A stretch of 64,000 bases of DNA from Paragonimus westermani (lineage: Eukaryota; Platyhelminthes; Trematoda; Plagiorchiida; Troglotrematidae). Location of the stretch: positions 1-64,000 of the forward strand of contig QNGE01000286.1 in assembly GCA_008508345.1 (NCBI GenBank), written 5' to 3'. The notes under the pieces were generated by a model. The model did not search any database. It worked only from the letters and a program-made list of their open reading frames with translations, and was not told where the DNA came from. This document shows, piece after piece, positions 46,963-59,658 of this stretch. Position 1 is the first letter of the stretch. Each line of letters opens with the position of its first letter. The position numbers and the translations under genes are program-made.

Positions 46963-49900
46963 GTAGCACTTTCGCTGCCCTCAAGATACTCAGAATGTCC
47001 CGCCAAGTGGATGTTGGACACAAAAACATCGTCTCCATATATTAAATACAGAGTTTCCCATTACCCTAAAACGATTGGGAGGACTGCCGGGGCTTATGAG
47101 GTGACGAAGCTCAGTGTCAAAGGATTAGTAGCTTGAAATTATAGATTATAGACAGTTAAATTCTTCTGCTGCTTTCACAATGCGTCTACCAACACGGAAA
47201 TTAAGAAAGCCATGAACGTTTTTGCTTCTGGCGGTCGTTCGAATTCTACGGTTGCGGTTACAAGGCTGTTGATAAGTCTTTGATAACCCACCAGTAGTAT
47301 GTTCCACTGGGACAGAGAACAGTAATCCAACGATGGGGATTCAAAGGAATTTCATCTTTACTTTTGGTCATTTAGATGCAAAAGTTTAGCATAATCTTTT
47401 GATTATGTAGCCAATTCGCCCTTTGGGACATGAGAGACTTGAAACAGCAATAATGAGAAGAAAATGTAATAATTTACCTTGAGGCGAGTATGCAGACCTG
47501 TTTTATTTCCCTGGTGTTTCAGAATGTTTCTTAGAATCTGAACTGTGTTAGACAGTACTCCCTATAGTTACTCATAAGTGCATGCTATCAACCTAATTAG
47601 CTTAGTTTGGAACTCGGTATTGCCGAAGAGTTCGTGCGGAATTTTTTCTCATGATGTCTTCAAAAGCTTTTTGTAAATGAATAAATGTGATATACACAGA
47701 ATATTCCAGTTCACAAAATCTTTTTCGTCGCCGAATTGAAATATCACCTCGACTGTTTAGCCTCTACCATTGAACCAATATTAAGGTTGAAGGAAAACTC
47801 AGTTTGCAAACAAACATAACTCGTTATGAACCACACGGAGAACAATTTTCATGACAAGGTCATGGTGAAGATTTGCCGACTGTTTTTACACTAGCCGTGA
47901 TCATCTTCGAGTTCGTGAGCTGTAACAGCCTTGGAGCTGTTTATAGTATGATGCACCGTTTCTTCCACATAAAATTGACAATGAAGCTCGTAAACATAGT
48001 CAAACGGCAGGAAGATATTTCAAGTGATATACCGTCGGTTCTTGGAGGTTTGTCACAAGTACAACAATCAGCAGCCTTACGGGAATCCCCAGGATAAGGA
48101 GGTTATCCTAATCTTCCTTAATGGTATAGTTCCTGGCATTTCTCAGCTTGTCATCTGAGATTTAGTTTTCTCGTGGGTATGCCTTCTGCTCATGGTGTGG
48201 TTACAAAGATGAAACGATATTCAATCTTTCCTAACAACTTAACCGGACAAAGTGAAATATTGTGAGTAGCACAGAAATTTCAAGATAAAATGTATTTCAA
48301 TATCCGCCGTCAATTTTGATTCCTGTTGTTTCATCATTTCTCATTCAATCCTTTTTGCAAACAGCCAGCAATTTTCCCTCGCGAATTATGGCTTCTGAGT
48401 AGATCTGTTGAAGCTTCGATCAAAACGTAAGCACGCTCTGAAAATAAATGACTACTCCCCGGCTTTAGATTACACCACATCTTTAGCTGTTCAGTAGAAC
48501 GGGAGGTGTTAGTTGAAGAGAGTGTTTAACATGTCAGCACGTTCAAGAGACTATCACAATTTCAGTTCAACTCTTAAATATTTTACAAAGATTCTCGGTC
48601 ATGGTTGCTGAAGTCGTTCAGTCTCTTTTTAGAAATTGCCATTTCACTTTACACCCAATGCTCAGGAACAGTGGTGTATTTCTTCACGTCTACTTATTTT
48701 CACCGCTGCAACAGCACTATGTATTAGTTCTTGCTTTTTGCAATGTTTTTTTCTAACTCTTCACTCACATAAAAGACGCCATGCCCTGTTTTTAATATTT
48801 TTCCCTATTAAACCACATAGGTCAAACGTCACTCACAACTAATTACAGTTTTCGGATTGTCCCAAATTTTCTATTCATTTCTTTCGTTCTTGTTAGAGCT
48901 CTTCAGTAGTACAAGAATTTGTCATAGCGCGAACTACACTTCCGGCTACATTTTCTTGAGGCAGTCCCGTTGACGAACATACCGTTGACCTCGCACTAGG
49001 TTCAGCTGAATTAATGTTTGCGAAATCTCAGCCTGATTCCCAAATAAGTAATGCTTATGTCACCCGAATCTGCTCTTGAGGAGACAAACAAACGTCCCTG
49101 TCAGTCTGTGACCAAATGATTTGGACTCCTCTCCACCTGTTTGCTCAACTTTTGGTTCAAGTTTCAAGAAATAAATTTGTTTCTAGTGTTAGCGATCAAT
49201 CACGTATTATGCTTTGGGTTCCACTTTGCTACTAGTCGATATCGGAGGTCATCCACATTTGTGGTTAATCATGAGCTAAACGTAAATTCAGATGGATCTG
49301 CGTTTGCTTGATTGATATCACAGATCATTTCTACACGGTCGGACTGACTTGGACTGGTACACAGACAATCCGGAATTGACACCGTCGGCCAGTGCTCTAC
49401 TTCTCGGTCGGTCGGTGCTGGCTCCAAATCAGGATGACGGTGGAAAAATGTACCTGGGGACAGTTTTGGCCCAAGTGAGTTCGACAGAAAATTGCTTGTT
49501 CCTGGCAAAAGCCTAACATTTAATTAAAAAAAATTAGAAATTGGCGTTGTTTTCTTTGTTGGATTCGATATATTCGGAGTTTATACCTATTCAAGGTCAC
49601 TTCGGTTAATGAATCCAAAGTAACAATGTGACTTTTGTGCATAACTGACTTGGCAGCCTTGCGAATACGAAAAATGAAGTAGGTGACTGCAGTTATTCCT
49701 TGTACACTCAGGCGTTTTCCAAAATGACAGGAGGTAGCGATCGTAGGTATCTGATTCTTTGGAGAAGCCATTCTGATAGTTTTCTACTCTTTATGACTTG
49801 CTTTATACACTGGCAATTTTTACCAAAGCCAGTTTTTGAGGTCTGTATTAGCTATATTTAACAGGCAAACATAAATCATGCCTTAGATGAATTTCAAGTT

Positions 49901-51173
49901 AGAAGTGCAAACACACGCTACGTACGTCTGCGGTTTCGTTCACTATTTTCGGCACACGCATCTGATGCCCAATCATCGTAGACTGGTTCGGGCTATGGTG
50001 ATTTGTACAACCTAGTGGTAAATTAGTGGCCAGTCGAGTTCGGTACCACAACTGTCGTGGCTAGGATTTCTGTGGTGTAAAAGCAATCTGTAAAGCTTCC
50101 TTATGTCACTTACGGTGAAGCTGTCACTGAGATGTGAACTTCTTATTGCTTATTAGCAGGCTGTTCATTTTCAAAAAATACTTACTCATTGTTGTTGATT
50201 TCTTATGTTAAAATCTGAAAATTTTATCAATCACAACTACAAGTCATTTTTTGGTTCGTATGCGTAACTTCTGGAACACTTTCTCATAAGCTGGCGTGAT
50301 ACTGTCACCAGTAAATGCACTCACACAAAATCTCAAAACAAATACTTGAGAAAGTAATATTGATTTACAATTAATTTGATCATGAGCTCTAGTTATAAAG
50401 AAAAACTGCACCCTACTCTTACTTATCGCTATTAACCATCTATCCTTTGCAAGCTGTAGTGCATTTATAATTCACCTGGTAGGCTACGGTTGTCATTTAA
50501 TTTCCGCGTACTCTCAGTTAGCTGTAACTCTTGTAGTTGTTGGATTTTCCAGTTTTCTAACCTCCAAGCCTCCATTTCAATCTATCCGTTTGTCCGTTAA
50601 ACCCTCCAACACACGCTAGCTGTGAACAAACGTTCTAAATTTAGCTCACTTCAAATTGTGATGTTTTTGTTTCGATGACCGATAAAATTGCGTGCACTGG
50701 CTTGATTTACCAGTGGTTTACATTTAATTACAGATGATTCTACCCAGGTGACTGTATAATGATGATGTATAGTGATCAACGTGTTCTCGTATTTTTTTGT
50801 TTTTAATTAACGAGTGATTTGGTTTTACTGTACGAATTAACCGGTGCTAGTTGATCGGACATACAAATATCTTTTTACAAGCTGCTCATCCCTTCAACTG
50901 TGTGGTTCATTTTTTTGATTGAAACCTGTGACTATTTATTCCAACTACAGTTACGAATGTTTGTGAGCACCAAGAATGGATACAACTCAGATGTAACCTT
51001 TGCAGAATTATAACCGTTGCCTGCTGTCCAATTACTTTTCTGTATCAGTTGGTTTTTTGATGCATTGTTAGTTTGAAAACCGTCCTCAGGGTTCCTGAAT
51101 ATAAGTCAATCAAGAGGTCTGAGCTGACATTCGGATTCATTATTCCCAATCTTTGTTTAATATTCACAAACAG
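46963..51173. other. No assignable gene
   Basis: Presumed intron sequence. Plus 47873-48097 (VKRQEDISSDIPSVLGG) is coding-like but lacks a clear donor. Confidence 0.3.
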
Positions 51174-51435
51174 ATTGGAAAGGCCATGTTTTTAGTCAAT
51201 TTTGGGCGCATAAACGAGCCCAAACACAGTGAACTTATTCAGGAGGTGTCAACATGTGACTTACTGTCCCATGTAGATCTTTATCGTCACAGTGTCAATC
51301 GAGGGGACTTTGTGCTAGTTCCACAGTCAAAACTGGGAACTGAAGGATCAGTACCTACTCGAAAAGATCATTTTCTGGATCCATTTCTAATGGCCCGTGT
51401 TGTCGATGGACAGGAATCAAGGTTGACAAGCGAAG
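51174..51435 (+). CDS. Candidate host exon, possible DUF4537-like segment
   Basis: Acceptor TAATATTCACAAACAG and consensus donor GCGAAG|GTGAGT. The frame reads IGKAMFLVNFGRINEPK, CDLLSHVDLYRHSVNRGDF, VLVPQSKLGTEG and DPFLMARVVDGQESRL. The pattern 'GD-F-VLV ... FLMARVVDG' resembles the small beta-barrel (DUF4537) found near the C-terminus of VWA3A/VWA3B proteins. That would link it with the VWA block 31 kb upstream on the same strand. The link is an inference: phases are compatible but intermediate exons are incomplete. It leaves phase 1. Confidence 0.5.
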
Positions 51436-52520
51436 GTGAGTTTTGTAGATTTGATTCACGAATATTATTGAACTAAAACTGTTGGGAGTCTCAATACATT
51501 TAGTAGTACAACTTTGCTACTACCTATGGTATATCTATCAGTGTAAGCCTAGAGAAACGCGACAGAAACCGACATCCAATCGACCTACAAAGTAGAGATA
51601 TAAAATACAAACACTTTCACTGACTTAAGTTTCTGAGCTAAACGTACAGTGTAAAACATTTACACAAGTTTTTGAGGACACTAATTCGTCGAAGCGTAAA
51701 TTAAGCCAGGGGCAACTTAACCCTCTTTTCAAAATCTTGAAGTGTTTGGATTTAATAAATCCCACCGTCTCTTGTACTTTAACATAGTAACCTCTTCAAA
51801 CAATTAACGATTCTGTTCTACACAGCAAACTTGTTGAGTAGCAGGTCATACGAGATCAAACCCGCTTCCTCAGTAGTGTGTAGGATCAACAAAATTTTAA
51901 CTCAGGTAGCACCTTTCGGACCCACTAGTTGACCGGATCCGGCATAAATGACAAGTGCACGGTTCTCAGTTCTGGACGGGGTACACGCCGCAGATATTCT
52001 TGATTTTCTGACTGATTCCTGCAGACTACTTGAGTTCTACATTACTGACTGTTCACAACAGTCAGCTGGTCCCTTACAGAGTCGTCCAAACGATCATCAT
52101 AGTCCTAACAACTTCCGCGTCTAAGCAAAAACAACCATCGCAATTTGCAAAGAAAGGTGCGTCGTTTTCGTTTCGTCTACTTTAGCGCAAACTGTTCCGT
52201 AAGGTTACAATGAGTAGAAGAAATCACGTCGCAGCCAAGCAATAACGTGGTCACGAAGAGTGAAAGGCCTGATTATCTTGATCAGTAAGGTTAATGGACA
52301 CCATATACGTGGTTGGAGAGTTAGCGACCATCCAAACGGTTGGTTGGAAACATTTCCTGACAAGGTAATTTGTCGCAACCAATGACGAGCCTGTTTTCCA
52401 AAACTTGTCGATTGACCTCCTTTGTGAGGCAGTTGGTTTCGTCTGTTTGCTTCCCTTTGTTTATCTTCAGCACACATTTGTTACTACTTACTGTTCCGCA
52501 ACTTTATGGGTCCTTTTCAG

Positions 52521-52570
52521 GACCAACGTTAGCCCGGGTCATTACACCCTCAAGCACGACTGAAAGCTGA
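52521..52570 (+). CDS. Candidate terminal exon
   Basis: A good acceptor (GGGTCCTTTTCAG) is followed by two bases that complete the Gly codon left by 51435, then PTLARVITPSSTTES and TGA. An alternative frame from 52532 reads into an acidic stretch (KAENDDDDNEAIVNIIP) but does not fit the phase. No AATAAA is seen close by. Confidence 0.3.
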
Positions 52571-52846
52571 AAATGACGACGATGACAACGAAGCTATCGT
52601 GAATATCATTCCATGTGATGTTAAGGCTGAGAAAATATGATATTTTATTAGGCGCATATGAACATAAGTGTGAATTACAACAACATTTGTTGGCATCACT
52701 GCTTCGGCGGCTATCCGCAGTGTTGAAGCATGAGCAAACTCAAATCTCAAGGTCCGAAATCCGAAATATCCGCATGCGTTTCCATGGGGTCTATATATTT
52801 CATCTATCAGATCTTACGCAAGGGTCGCCACCAAAACACAGTACAT

Positions 52847-52894
52847 GAATTTGAACAGTGAAATCGGAAGACCGGTTTTGCAAGAAGGTAATAC
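52847..52894 (-). repeat. Penelope-like flanking repeat, 3' copy
   Basis: Matches 55370-55417 with four substitutions. It lies 113 bases beyond the stop of the endonuclease ORF. Confidence 0.75.
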
Positions 52895-53007
52895 CATTTT
52901 GTATGTTCTCGTCAGTTGCTAACGCATAACAGCGGTGAAAATCAAAAAAATATTTAAGCGAATTAATTTCATACATCAAGTCAATGTATACACTAGCGTG
53001 TCATTGG

Positions 53008-53616
53008 TCAAAACCATGACAGACGGAGGTTCAAGGTCAACAGCTTTTGCACACAGAGGACCGGCTTGCTACGCCTGACCAGCAGCGCTTCGAGTGACTC
53101 AAGAATGACAGGCTTCTGATGACGCATCAACACGCGGAAAGCGTTTGTCGGGTCGACCACATGGCCGGTCTCTAGCAGGTGTCTGGCGATCGAAGAAGCC
53201 GGTTTGCGTTGTTTGGTAGGGTCGCATCGGGACACACCACACAATTCCTCGATATACTTGAGCACGTGTTCCTTCATTCTAAGGCGCAGGGATCGATCAG
53301 TTCTGCCATTGTAAACGTCACCGCAGCTGCAGGTGAACTGGTAGATACAGTGTGAAGTGGACAGCTCTGAGGTCCGCGTCTTGATGTGAGGAAGGCTGAG
53401 TGATTTGGTGCGACTGAGTAAGCGCAGTGTAGCTTCATTGTACGTCCTTTGGATGGCCTGCATCAGTCGTCGCGTTAGAAACGACATATTAATATCTCCT
53501 TTGTATGGTAACTGCATGTACACTGGTTTCTTCGGGACAGACGTTTCTTGTGGCTTGATTACTTTCGACTTGTTGTGAAAGTCAATAAAATCCAGTGGAT
53601 AAATGTTGGACACCAA
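53008..53616 (-). pseudogene. Penelope-like GIY-YIG endonuclease domain
   Basis: A 202-codon frame. The catalytic part reads CIYQFTCSCGDVYNGRTDRS then LRLRMKEH: the GIY-YIG core in its Penelope form, with Tyr, the Cys-x-Cys of the associated zinc site, and Arg, with the distal helix SIARHLLETGHVV. The enzyme nicks target DNA for priming. This domain itself is open from end to end; its connection to the RT is broken by frameshifts. Confidence 0.9.
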
Positions 53617-54590
53617 TGTATCGAATAAATTTCAGCTCGGCATCTAGTGTATCACCGGTACATATAGTTCGCACTCTGTGAATTAGACCACGAACCAACA
53701 AGCTGTACCGATCGACACACTGTACCGTCATTCCGTCGCTTGATGCTAATGTGCAGAAAGGCGAACATGTCTTCCTTTTCAAATTCTGATGTTAACGTTA
53801 GATTTCGGTGCGAGGAGTTCAATATATCCAATAGTTTTCCTACGGTCTCTTTGTCTTGTGCGAATACTATTATGTCGTCGACATATCGTCGATAAAGCGG
53901 AATGTCATGCTATGTATTTGCGAAGCGGAGCTCAATCATAGACATGAAAAATTCCACCAAAAACTGTCCTAGAGGGCTACCCATCGCAGCCCCGTCAATT
54001 TGTTTAAATCCCATGTTTTGAAAGTAAAATTTGATATTTTCAGTAAACAATAACAGCAAAGGCTTCAAGATGTTGGGTGGGACATGCAGCTTCATGTTAT
54101 GAACCATTGCAAAATCACAGATAAAGTCTACCATCTCCCTTAGTGGCACATTTGTGAAAAGCGAGTTTACATCAAGAGAGCACATAACTTTTCCTTTCAA
54201 GTCGACTTCATCTAGAATTCTACACATCTCAAACGTATCTTTCAGACAAACTTGGGAAGTGAGTGCGCCAACTGGTTGTAAAACTTCCACCAACCACTTG
54301 GCCAGTTTGTGATAAGGCAAACCCGCCATCGCAAAGATTGGCCGTAAAGGCGTTTGCGGTTTGTGAATCTTTGATAAACTATATACCTGCGGAGTCGTAC
54401 TACTAATAGTTTTCATCAAGTTGTACTGTCTCTCAGTTATGTATTCATGTAAAAGTAAAATCTGCAACTCACGGCAAATTTGTTTCTCCACCAGCATTAG
54501 GTTGTCAGGTTGGGTGTCCGGTAGAAACTTTGTATCATCTGAAAGGATGACATTCATTTTCTGCACATATTGCTGCTTGCCCATCACCAC
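53582..54590 (-). pseudogene. Penelope-like reverse transcriptase
   Basis: 53910-54590 contains TTPQVYSLSKIHKP, LRPIFAMAGLPYHKLAKWL, CSLDVNSLFTNVPL (first catalytic Asp) and GAAMGSPLGQFL. A stop at 53910-53912 interrupts the frame, which resumes immediately with PLYRRYVDDIIVFAQD (catalytic YVDD). Near 53760 the reading shifts to the frame 53582-53782 (VRTICTGDTLDAEL). The RT is related to telomerase in overall family. The catalytic residues are present, so decay is recent or mild. Confidence 0.92.
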
Positions 54591-54632
54591 AGCTCTGAAC
54601 CCTTTGTCAGGTTTTAAAACAATTACATCCTT

Positions 54633-55369
54633 CTAATTTACTAGTTCCTTGAAAGCCAAATAGTGTTCACGCCGCAGTAAACATTTTTGTTGGCTGGGAG
54701 CATTCAGAAAATGATATGATAGATCCACCATTTTAACCTTGAACCAACTGTGGTTTTCTTCAGATGTGGGCGCCAACTCCCCCAATTGAGCACATAATTT
54801 TTCGAATTGTGCTTGCACTTGCGAAGTCTCAATAATCTTAGCGGGCATTTAAATTGAAGCCCAAGAGAGAGTACTTCCAACTGTAGGCTCGAAAGAGATC
54901 TCGAAGAGAGATTTATAACTAATTTATGTGGATCGGTGGGAAATGTGTCACTCAGCGTGGTGGAGGACAATGATCTTTGTAGTTGTGCAATGCTAGCGTC
55001 CCGAGCACGTTTGGTAGTTTGACTACAGAAGTTTGAAAATTTAATTCGCAAAACAATTGATAGAGTGTCCAACAGTGGCAAATACTTCAGTTGGGTTTCC
55101 AACAATGTTGTCGGTTTATCACGAGTGTACTCGATATGCGATTCATTCAGGCGTCTGAGGTTGAACGAGGTCACTTTAATGTTACCTCTGCGAAGCAAGG
55201 ACCAAAATGTTTTAGGATAAAGACCAGATCGATCACACCTACGTAAAAATTCCAACCTACACTTTTCAATGATAATCTTGCAACGAAGGCTGACGAGCTT
55301 GTCCAGACCTTCGGTAATGTGGGCTGGGAGTCTTCGTTTAAGAAATATAAAACATCCTTCCCCAATTAC
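54633..55369 (-). pseudogene. Penelope-like N-terminal region
   Basis: Frames 54704-55504 and 54633-54848 overlap at a frameshift near 54800. The first has LPAHITEGLDKLVSLRCKI and KRARDASIAQLQRSLSSTTL, the second EKLCAQLGELAPTSEE. This precedes the RT and is poorly conserved in the group. The upper end (55370-55504) overlaps the flanking repeat and is probably non-coding terminal sequence. Confidence 0.6.
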
Positions 55370-55417
55370 GAATTTGAATAGTGAAATCAGAAGACCGCTT
55401 TTGCAAGATGGTAATAC
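55370..55417 (-). repeat. Penelope-like flanking repeat, 5' copy
   Basis: Direct repeat of 52847-52894 on the same strand. It sits at the front of the first ORF. Confidence 0.75.
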
Positions 55418-55504
55418 ATGAATTAATAATCCAAAACTGTGGGACCAAAACCTGTCATTGCTCAGTATAAGCACCTCATACTTCACGTACGTAACCCAGG
55501 GCAC

Positions 55505-57544
55505 TGGGTGAAATTCGCATGTGTTTCATCACTAAACGAGTCTGTATCGTTTTGACTCCACTTCTTTGCGGCCGAACTAAAATCGGATTTTAATTCACTT
55601 TAGTTTGCATGCATTGTTACGGTGAGATGCATATGGGCGTGGTCATTTCAGTTGCCAATCAATAATTATTCGTAAATCTACCTGAGCAGCTCAGAAACAC
55701 TGCCACGTCTGGGTTGACGATGAATCTGGAGTAAAATAACCAGTCACCTAAGAACATGAAATTTAATTCAATGTTAGATGCTGATTCTTAAAACCTCAGA
55801 GATCATTAATAGTGTTCCAATCATATCACAACAAAATCACGTGTGAAGTTAGTGATTCGATTGTTAGTTGTTTTTCTACTTACTTCAGATGTAACATGCT
55901 GCACAGATAAGTGAAACTGGCCAACCACAAGGAATGCACTTCAAGGTCCTAGGTGGTTTCGATCATTTTTTAACATAAAACATATTGACTGTGCTGATTT
56001 ACTTTGTAGACTTATAAAGGCTTCCAGTATTTTGAGACCGACAAATGTTCTACGCGAATTTTTGCGGATGCTTTTAACACCTGCGTTGATCCATGGCATT
56101 TCTCAAATTTGAAATGCACGACGGAAAAGTCGTGAAGGAATTATTCGGTTGATTTCTTGGCAACTTTTGTTTGTATAAAAAAGTGTGTGGCCAACAAGAC
56201 AAAGAACTAAACAGCAGATAGAAGGTAGAGGACGACCACAGTGAGAAGAAAGACAAGTGTGTTGAAATAGGTGCATTAATACCCTCCTTCCAGCCCACAA
56301 TAAATTAACCCAACGATAAATGTGAACGCAATTTTTGGCTGGAGGATAGTGACCCAGAAACAACTACTACACTTACGATAGTAATCAGTACAATTATTGC
56401 CAAATAGTAGACAACAATTTATGTAAACTCAAATGCAGTTGGTGCCAAGCAAACGTTCAGTGATGACATGATTACATGAAAGGATTAAGTTGACCTCATC
56501 CGCTGTTTACTCACGAATATGCTCAATATGCCCGAACAACACCGTTATGAACAAGTTACCTTGCGTTGGAAGCGTCCCTCATAACAACTCAAACAACACC
56601 GTTTGTTCTGTCCATTACCAGCGAAGAAAACGCAACAAATTTCTTCAAACCTGTTGCAACAGTCAATAATTTTCTTTCTCAAACTGTACTTGAATATCAG
56701 ACTTATAACTTCTGACATATTGGGACGAATAAGAAACACCTGAGTTTAGGTGGACGACACTTAATCTGAGGTCGGTGGTGAACCACAGGAAATTTCCACT
56801 TCGCGCCTCAACCCAAATTCATTATTAAATCGCTCTCAGTCCTTTAGCTTGCCCACTGGTCATGTAAACACATACATTGCAGGCGCCACAGGCCAGTTCA
56901 GCCTTACGTGGTGCGTAGAATATCTAGCGGCTGAACTTAGTCAAAAACAGCTCAATTCGGGAGTTACGCGCACAGCCTTTTTACTTTGATTTATGATAAT
57001 TTTAGATCGCCAAATATTCTCCAGCTAATGCTTGCATATGCCACTACTGCTGTTTTCTACGCCCAAACAACTGCTTACTCAAGCGAGCCTTCTATACGCA
57101 TAGTTCGGCCGATTGTACTACATTGGGAGCACTGCAAATATTGAGCTGTCGAACCCGAGTAGGATTCGAGTAAATTGGTTAGTGCTACGAATAACTTGAG
57201 GTTTGCAAACTCCCTCCATTTTGCTGAGTCGTTGTCACCTCCCTATCCACGCCTACCACCTCTAGCTACCCCAGCCCATAACACTTGTTGAATTAACAGC
57301 ACACCTTTCACATTGCTAATCGGTGTTATAAAAATAACACTTTTGTGTTTATACTTGCGCTACTCGTTAGTAGTTAAAAATATATCTTGATATTCATAGG
57401 TCATAGGAACAGATGAACAATTAACTGCTTACTTGATAACAGTCTCATTACCAGTACTACAGACATCAAAATGACAGGTGGGGCAGGTTAGTTAATAGCC
57501 ATATTTGTGGTGCAAGAGAACCAGTTTGAGAATCATTTATCCAG
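55505..57544. other. No assignable gene
   Basis: AT-rich spacer with only short frames. Confidence 0.4.
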
Positions 57545-58870
57545 CTATTAGTTGAGTATCACCCAGCGGTGGGCGTGAGTCCGTATGGCATATTCCGAAA
57601 TTAGTTTGACCCCAGTGATTACTAGGCTCCTTGCATTCATCCTACTTCATGGACTCACTACAGCTCGGGAGTCAGAAATTAAGGTTTCATCTTGGACATA
57701 GATGTACCGATCAGATTTTTGCTCTTTGCCAACTGGTACAGCAACGTCATGTATACTGCCGGTCAACAATCGCCGTATTTCTCGACTATAGAGGTGTGCT
57801 GGTTTCGACGGATCGCCCTACACTTTTAGAGTTGCTTAAACGTAGGGATGTAACGACCAATTATGTGGACATATTTTCAGCTCTTTAGTTCTATACTTCA
57901 GCTAGTGTAAAGTTTTACGGTGATCTGTCTAACGGTTTTGGCACCATGTGCGGCGTACCTCATTTTTTGTCTTATTTGGTGGTAGAAACATTCACAAGAT
58001 GCCGGTGTGTACCCCGTGAAAGACTGACTGATCTCGAATATGTTGACGATAACTTGTTGTCGTTTGACAAATTTCAAGCAGCACAAAAAAACACTAAACG
58101 CTATCTCGCCTTTTGCTAAATGTTTTGAAATAAGCTTTGCAGCCTCGAAATGAAAGATGGTTCTGCAAGATTGTTGTGACAATGGACATTTAATGTCAGA
58201 TAATGAAACCATGGAGGTTGTTGACCGGTTTTTATACCTGGGAAGCTAACTCGGCAGCAACAGAGGTGTAGGGAATGAAGTAAAAGCACGTACCTCTAGG
58301 GCTGGAGCGATGTTCGCTAGTCTGGGGCACCCATGGTGACAGAGGATTATCTGTTTTTTGCTTGAGGGTCACGCATGTTGGACAATATTGAGGGTTGTGT
58401 TACTTTCCGGCAACGAAACTTGGCCACTCAGAGCAGAAGACGTGAACAGTCATCACGTATTTGAGCGTCGATGTTTGGGTTTGACTGCTGGTGTCGGGTG
58501 GCAGCAGCGAGTAAACAATCAGCAGGTAGGGAATCCGATACTTCGTAGCGACTGACAAGTGGATTTTTTTGTTCGAGTATTAAATTGACATTTACCTAGA
58601 CAGTCAAGCCATGTACTAAGGACGCCAGCGAAACGTCCACCAAACCGAGCACTTTTTGCCGTCTCTGCGACCGACTGGCATACGATGAGAAGTGGCTAGA
58701 AGATGACCTGGCCTAGGGAAACAATTGCATTCTCGAAGGGGTTCTTCTCGGGGCTGCGGACCCGCGACTCAGATAGTCAATAGATGAAGACTTTAAGTTA
58801 CATGGTGGCTAATCGAACTCAGTGGCGTGAATGTCGTCATTTTGAATGTCTGAATATAGACGTGGCTATT
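57545..58870 (+). mobile_element. RTE-like LINE remnant
   Basis: The plus strand carries a worn RTE-type reverse transcriptase and its C-terminal region: SLTPVITRLLAFILLHGLT, CTDQIFALCQLVQQRHVYC, IAVFLDYRGVLVSTDRPTLL, LTDLEYVDDNLLSF (YVDD where RTE elements usually have YADD), then SGNETWPLRAEDVN and FERRCLGL of the thumb/C-terminal block. Stops are scattered throughout. The endonuclease half upstream is missing, as in 5'-truncated copies. Confidence 0.82.
57631..57888 (+). pseudogene. RTE-like RT, best preserved frame
   Basis: 85 codons covering the finger and palm blocks with the first catalytic Asp in FLDYRG. The frame ends just after DIFSAL, where family members continue into the next palm strand. 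The catalytic box lies at about 58027-58065, beyond stops. Confidence 0.75.
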
Positions 58871-59543
58871 TTTGGCAGTTAGGTTTCTTTTCCTTATGTT
58901 TTCCTCTCTTTCTGTAACGGATTTGTTTTTTGCTTTATGGCTGTTTGGCAAGTAAGCGTCAGTGAGAACCACTGATATATTGCAGTCTGTGGTGATGATG
59001 GTTTCCTACATTTGTATGTGCTTTCGGCTGCGACTCTTTTGCGGACTATGTTGACCTCATTGGTAATCTCTTTTTGCTAGACCAACTGCTAAGCCAAGAA
59101 AGTATTGCGTCACAGTGAATTCGACGGTGTCTGTCGAAAAAGAATTCATATCCGCCGTCAAAAAGATTTACTTGTAAATGTAAAGAAACAGTGGTAACAC
59201 CACAACGAGCACCTGTGTGCGTGACAGCTTGTAGTCGAAAAACCTCCTATCTGGTACTGATGTTCGACGTTTACTGTGGATATACAAGAGAATCCTAATA
59301 ATTTTGTTATATAACTACAGTTCTTGTGAATATATAAAACAGCTTATTAGTTCATTTTTATAGTATTTACAACAAGTCAGTTTATAAACCTCAAGTCACT
59401 AACAGGTCGGTTTTAATGAAAGGAAATTACGGAGTATTTGTTGTTTCATACGCAAGCCTGACTGACAAACCCTTACCACTGGATTATCCGATGAAGCTCA
59501 GAAGAGACCTATTTATTACTAATAGATATTGCTGCAGATTTGT

Positions 59544-59658
59544 GGTTTTAGATGACACCCAGCTTTATAAAGTCAGGGCTGCAACTAGATTCTAACAAAC
59601 GACGGAGACGACATGCCTCAACGCGGCAAGCGCTTTACCAGCTGAGCTACGAGGCTAA
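59544..59658 (-). mobile_element. tRNA-derived SINE, copy 3, diverged
   Basis: On the minus strand: GTAGCTCAGCTGGTAAAGC (A box), a worn B box (TTGTTAGAATC), and the same tail (CTTTATAAAGCTGGGTGTCAT) as the pair at 41 kb. More substitutions than between copies 1 and 2, so it is an older insertion of the same family. Confidence 0.78.

Larger units (their letters stand above)
52847..55504 (-). mobile_element. Penelope-like element, nearly complete, decayed
   Basis: Minus strand. An N-terminal region of unknown fold precedes the RT, and a C-terminal GIY-YIG endonuclease follows it: the Penelope architecture. A 48-base direct repeat (52847-52894 and 55370-55417, 44 of 48 identical) brackets the coding region, consistent with the partial terminal repeats of this group. 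One in-frame stop and at least two frameshifts disable the ORF. Confidence 0.9.
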
